A stretch of 8,627 bases of DNA, from assembly GCA_031254075.1 (NCBI GenBank), contig JAIRVD010000048.1, positions 1-8,627 of the forward strand, read 5' to 3'. The position numbers and the translations under genes are program-made. Position 1 is the stretch's first letter; every line of letters starts with the position of its first letter. This stretch comes from Clostridiales bacterium. Lineage in GTDB: Bacteria > Bacillota > Clostridia > Lachnospirales > WQUN01. The notes beneath the pieces are model-generated. The model did not search any database. It had not been told where the DNA came from and saw only the letters and a list, made by a program, of their open reading frames with translations. This document shows, piece after piece, positions 4,955 to 8,627 of the stretch.

Positions 4955-6088
4955 TTAGGCTAAAATTCGTTTCGCGTCCTTTATGTTTTCAATTATCGGA
5001 ACGCCGAACGGACAGCGGTTTTCGCAGCTTGCGCAAGCGATGCATTCAGCGGAGTTGAGCGCGTTGAAATGCGAACGAATCGACGGCGGGATGTTGTTCT
5101 CGTCTAACCGTGCGATATCCAGATATTTATTTACGGCGGCGATGTCGATTTCCATCGGGCATGGAGCGCAATGGCTGCAATAAACGCAGTGACCTCTGAA
5201 GTCGTTTTTGATATTGCTGATTATTTCGGCGAATGATTTTTCTTCGTCAATAGCGGTTAGATATTTCATGATGGAATTTACTTCCTCGGCGGATTGACAA
5301 CCCGGCAGAACACTCGCGACCGACGGACGCGACAGCGCGTAGTGAACGCATTGGCTGAGTGTAAGCGGTTCGAGGTAGGGCGTGTGGTCGGGCGAAAGAA
5401 GTTTTCCCGCACCGAGAGTTTTCATTGCGGTTATGCCGACTTGTTTTTGTGTGCATAATTTATATAGCGCGGCGCGTTTCGGATCGATACCGCGAAACAT
5501 TTCGCCGCCGAAAAACTTGTCGATATTGTCGAGCGCGTATTGGTCAGCCGGCAGCATGTCGAACGCGGGATTAATGCTGAACATCATCATCTCGGGAATG
5601 CCCGTTTCGATTGCCTTCATCGCGGTAACGGGATTGTGCGAGCTGAACCCGATATGCCTGATATCGCCCTGCGCTTTTAAATGCTCCGCATACGTAATAA
5701 ATTCCGTTTCGAAAACATTTTTATAATCGTCTTCCGAATCAATAAAAAACAGCATTCCGAAATCAATGTAGCCGAAGATTCGAAGCAGTTCTTCGAAATA
5801 TTTTTTTACAGTCGGCATATCGCGGCTGATATCGTATTGCTGGTTAATATCGGTCGAACCGATATGCCCCTGAATAAAAACTTCCTCGCGCCTGTTTCCG
5901 ATTGCCTTGGAAATATTTTCGCGCACTTCCGTGCCCGGCATGAAGATATCCATAACATTCACGCCATAACCTATTGCCGCGTCGATGACTTCCTTCACAC
6001 GCCCGTAAGGCTTCCTGTCAAGAAATTCGCAACCCAACCCGATTTCGCTTATCATTTTTCCTGTTTTGCCGAGTTCTCTGTATTTCAT
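4955..6088 (-). CDS. Aldo/keto reductase-fold protein with C-terminal 2[4Fe-4S] ferredoxin domain
   Basis: The 377-residue protein begins MKYRELGKTGKMISEIGLGCEF, the typical opening of the aldo/keto reductase family. It keeps HIGFSSHNP (146-153) and a barrel up to about residue 280. The C-terminus carries two cysteine sets: C301, C304, C307, C310 and C349, C352, C355, C359-P, which should bind two iron-sulfur clusters. The usual catalytic Asp-Tyr-Lys-His set looks incomplete. D47 is present (VMDIFMPGTE), but no Tyr follows in the usual place, the Lys position reads His75 (FIQGHIG) and the His position reads Phe114 (GMLFFID). The family normally reduces carbonyls with NADPH; here electron transfer through ferredoxin clusters on an unknown substrate is more likely. 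The ATG follows GGGGG at seven bases. It diverges from gyrA and ends at repeat copy B. Confidence 0.9.
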   Translation of the reverse strand: MKYRELGKTGKMISEIGLGCEFLDRKPYGRVKEVIDAAIGYGVNVMDIFMPGTEVRENISKAIGNRREEVFIQGHIGSTDINQQYDISRDMPTVKKYFEELLRIFGYIDFGMLFFIDSEDDYKNVFETEFITYAEHLKAQGDIRHIGFSSHNPVTAMKAIETGIPEMMMFSINPAFDMLPADQYALDNIDKFFGGEMFRGIDPKRAALYKLCTQKQVGITAMKTLGAGKLLSPDHTPYLEPLTLSQCVHYALSRPSVASVLPGCQSAEEVNSIMKYLTAIDEEKSFAEIISNIKNDFRGHCVYCSHCAPCPMEIDIAAVNKYLDIARLDENNIPPSIRSHFNALNSAECIACASCENRCPFGVPIIENIKDAKRILA

Positions 6089-6111
6089 ATGATTGCCCCC
6101 TTTTTTTGCAC

Positions 6112-6140
6112 ATCTTACTCTCAGTTTATGGTATAATCAA
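6112..6140 (-). promoter_or_regulatory. Candidate promoter of the reductase gene
   Basis: On the minus strand TTGATT (6140-6135) and TAAGAT (6117-6112) are exactly 17 bases apart, each matching four of six consensus bases. Transcription would start near 6105, leaving a leader of under 20 bases with the GGGGG binding site. Its -35 box overlaps the gyrA -10 box on the other strand, so the two promoters probably compete. Confidence 0.5.
6129..6137 (+). promoter_or_regulatory. Extended -10 promoter of gyrA
   Basis: TGGTATAAT is a perfect -10 hexamer (6132-6137) with the TGn extension that can replace a -35 box. The nearest -35-like TTGCAC (6106-6111) is 20 bases away, which is too far. A second TATAAT occurs at 6149-6154, with no clear -35 partner. 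The leader from the first would be about 30 bases. Confidence 0.65.
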
Positions 6141-6174
6141 GCAAAGATTATAATAAATAGGAGAAAAATAATTT

Positions 6175-8627
6175 ATGGATGAAAACCCACGCATAAAAGG
6201 AATAGATATCACGGACGAAATGCAAAAATCGTATCTCGATTATGCAATGAGTGTAATTGTGGCGCGCGCGTTGCCTGATGTACGCGACGGATTGAAGCCC
6301 GTTCATCGCAGAATTTTATACGCGATGAGCGAATTAAATCTCGCGCCGAATGCCGCGTTTAAAAAATCCGCACGCATCGTCGGCGACACGATGGGTAAAT
6401 ATCACCCGCACGGCGATACCTCGATTTATGACGCGATGGTAAGAATGGCGCAGGAATTTTCGATGCGCTATGTACTGGTTGACGGTCACGGGAATTTCGG
6501 TTCAATGGACGGCGACGCCGCCGCGGCGCATCGCTATACCGAAGCTCGCTTGTCGCGCCTTTCGATGGAAATGCTGACCGACATCGACAAAGAAACCGTA
6601 GACTTCGCACCGAACTACGATGAACAATTCTCGGAGCCGACGGTTCTGCCCGCGCGTTTCCCGAATTTACTCGTTAACGGCTCATCGGGAATCGCGGTCG
6701 GAATGTCCACTAATATTCCGCCGCATAATTTAACCGATGTAATCACCGCGATTTTGAAACGAATCGTTGATATGCGCGAGGGTGTCGAAACGCCGATTAA
6801 AACGCTGATTGACATCGTAAAAGCACCCGACTATCCGACGGGCGGCGCGATTCTCGGCACGGAAAGCATACGCGAGGCATATCGCACCGGACGCGGAAAG
6901 GTCATCTTACGCGCCGACGCCGAAATCGAACCGTTGCCCGGCGCAAGCGGACGCGAGCAAATTCGCGTAACGGCGATTCCGTATCAGGTAAACAAGGCAA
7001 ATCTTGTCAAAAAAATGGCTGACCTCGTCAAGGATAAAAAAATTGACGGCATCACCGATATTCGCGACGAATCCAACCGCAACGGCGTTCGTATAATAAT
7101 CGAGCTGCGCAAAGATGCGAATGCAAATGTTATTTTAAATCAGTTATATAAGCTTTCGCCGTTGCAGGAAAGCCACGGAATCATCATGCTCGCGCTTGTG
7201 AAAAATGAGCCGAAAATTTTAACGCTTTCCGAAATGATTGAGCATTATATCGAACATCAAAAGGAAGTAATCACGCGCCGTACGAAATTCGACTTAGCGA
7301 AAGCCGAACGCCGTGCGCACATAGTCGAGGGATTACTGCGTGCGCAAGACCATATCGACGAAATTATCGCGTTGATTCGCGCAAGCAGCGACGGCAACCA
7401 AGCACGCGACCGCTTGATGGAAAAATTCGATTTCACGCAAATTCAGGCGCAAGCAATCGTGGACATGCGGCTTCGCGCGTTAACCGGGCTTGAAAAGAAA
7501 CGCCTCGAAGAAGAATACGCGGAACTGCAAGCACTCATCGCGGAACTTAATCGCATTCTCAACGACGCAAACTATCTTCTGCAAGTTTTAACGGACGAAC
7601 TTACACGCATAAAAGAAAAATTCGGCGACGCGCGCCGCACGAAAATCGTTCACGACCCGGGCGACATTAATCTCGAAGATTTAATCGACGAGGCATCAAG
7701 TGTAATTACGCTGTCGCATTTGAATTATATCAAGCGCATTCCGCTTGACGCGTACCGCAGTCAAGGACGCGGCGGACGCGGCGTTATCGGAATGCAAACG
7801 CGCGAAGAGGATTGCGTGAAAGATTTGTTCGTTGCGAACACGCATGACAATATTTTATTTTTCACTACACGCGGACGGGCATTTAGTTTACGAGCATTCG
7901 AAATTCCCGAAGCAGGTCGCCAAGCAAAAGGAATGCCGCTTGTTAACCTGCTTAACCTCAGCGGCGGCGAAGATATCGCCGCAATGATTCCCGTTACGAA
8001 AAACGATTGGGATGGATTCCTCATTATGGTTACGCGCAAGGGGTTGGTAAAACGCACCGCGCTCAGTCAATACTCGCGCATAAATAAATCCGGCTTAAAC
8101 GCCATCACCTTCCGCGAAGACGATACACTGATTGACGTACTGCGTTCCAACGGCGAACGCGAAATCTTCCTCGCAACAAAAGAAGGACGCGGCATTCGCT
8201 TCAACGAAGACCAAGCACGCGCCGTCGGACGCACCGCAATGGGCGTTCGCGGAATGAAACTGCGCGAAAACGACGAAATAATCGGCGCAACCGTCGCCGA
8301 CGGACAAGTTCTGCTTGTCGCCGCAAACGGCTACGGTAAAGTAACCCTCACCGAAAACTGCCGAGGTCAAAATCGCGGCGGCTTCGGAATAATAGTGTAC
8401 AAACCCTCACCAAAAACCGGTCACCTTGTCGGAATTAAAGCCGTTTGCGAAAACGACGGCTTAATGATAATAAATTCCGAAGGCGTCATCATACGCATTC
8501 GCGTCGCAGATATCTCCGTTCAAGGGCGTTATGCCTCCGGCGTGAAACTGATAAACATGGGCGAAGGAAGCACTGTAGTCTCCATAGCAAAAATTACCGA
8601 CGACGATAATAACGGCGACGATAACGA
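6175..8627 (+). CDS. gyrA: DNA gyrase subunit A, 3' end beyond the right edge (partial)
   Basis: The window shows 817 codons of the breakage-reunion subunit of DNA gyrase, which with GyrB introduces negative supercoils using ATP. The N-terminal part contains [20 protein letters not shown], the quinolone region with [10 protein letters not shown] (T82 and D86 at the E. coli S83 and D87 positions), and the catalytic Tyr121 in [10 protein letters not shown]. The tower and coiled-coil region follows to about residue 500. The C-terminal DNA-wrapping domain starts with the GyrA-box QGRGGRG (530-536), which marks it as GyrA rather than ParC. The end reads as an acidic tail rich in Asp and Asn (DDDNNGDDN), so the stop should be close to the edge, compared with about 820-875 residues in typical members. 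AGGAG lies 11 bases before the ATG at 6175. The window does not show whether gyrB is nearby. Confidence 0.98.
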   Translation, partial: MDENPRIKGIDITDEMQKSYLDYAMSVIVARALPDVRDGLKPVHRRILYAMSELNLAPNAAFKKSARIVGDTMGKYHPHGDTSIYDAMVRMAQEFSMRYVLVDGHGNFGSMDGDAAAAHRYTEARLSRLSMEMLTDIDKETVDFAPNYDEQFSEPTVLPARFPNLLVNGSSGIAVGMSTNIPPHNLTDVITAILKRIVDMREGVETPIKTLIDIVKAPDYPTGGAILGTESIREAYRTGRGKVILRADAEIEPLPGASGREQIRVTAIPYQVNKANLVKKMADLVKDKKIDGITDIRDESNRNGVRIIIELRKDANANVILNQLYKLSPLQESHGIIMLALVKNEPKILTLSEMIEHYIEHQKEVITRRTKFDLAKAERRAHIVEGLLRAQDHIDEIIALIRASSDGNQARDRLMEKFDFTQIQAQAIVDMRLRALTGLEKKRLEEEYAELQALIAELNRILNDANYLLQVLTDELTRIKEKFGDARRTKIVHDPGDINLEDLIDEASSVITLSHLNYIKRIPLDAYRSQGRGGRGVIGMQTREEDCVKDLFVANTHDNILFFTTRGRAFSLRAFEIPEAGRQAKGMPLVNLLNLSGGEDIAAMIPVTKNDWDGFLIMVTRKGLVKRTALSQYSRINKSGLNAITFREDDTLIDVLRSNGEREIFLATKEGRGIRFNEDQARAVGRTAMGVRGMKLRENDEIIGATVADGQVLLVAANGYGKVTLTENCRGQNRGGFGIIVYKPSPKTGHLVGIKAVCENDGLMIINSEGVIIRIRVADISVQGRYASGVKLINMGEGSTVVSIAKITDDDNNGDDN

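Overview
The window looks like ordinary chromosomal DNA from a low-to-mid GC bacterium, most likely a member of the Bacillota. The reasons are clear purine-rich Shine-Dalgarno sites, a short ribosomal protein S21 gene, a nucleoside kinase with a TGS/threonyl-tRNA-synthetase-like front end, and a GyrA whose GyrA-box reads QGRGGRG. The exact lineage cannot be fixed from the sequence alone. There are no tRNA or rRNA genes, no CRISPR array and no transposase gene.

Layout: (1) 1-745, minus strand: the N-terminal 248 codons of an unrecognised protein that runs off the left edge. (2) 746-803: divergent promoter space. (3) 804-2459, plus: TGS-domain nucleoside kinase. (4) 4744-2460, minus: rpsU (S21) with a good sigma-70-type promoter and its own hairpin terminator, then an MFS transporter, a 115-residue tail-anchored protein and a 104-residue DUF2500-like membrane protein. 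The last stop codon abuts that of the kinase inside the palindrome TTAATTAA. (5) 6088-4955, minus: an aldo/keto-reductase-fold protein with a two-cluster ferredoxin tail. (6) 6175 to the right edge, plus: gyrA, divergent from (5) with overlapping promoters and missing only its 3' end.

The most interesting feature is a two-copy palindromic repeat. A 60-bp copy (4894-4953) lies just 3' of the reductase gene, where with a following T-run it can act as the terminator. A 98-bp copy (4404-4501), in the same orientation, lies inside the N-terminal coding region of the MFS transporter. There it is open in frame and encodes a very basic stretch of about 33 residues in front of the first membrane helix. 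The longer copy differs mainly by 36 extra bases, a multiple of three. This resembles in concept the Rickettsia palindromic elements that insert into genes and stay translated, and it is the best candidate here for something undescribed.

The genes do not form one pathway. They combine housekeeping functions (translation, DNA topology, nucleoside salvage) with an uncharacterised membrane cluster (transporter plus two small membrane proteins) and a redox protein. A composition trend is also visible: in all four long genes the third codon position moves from relatively G-rich at the 5' end to C-rich at the 3' end.
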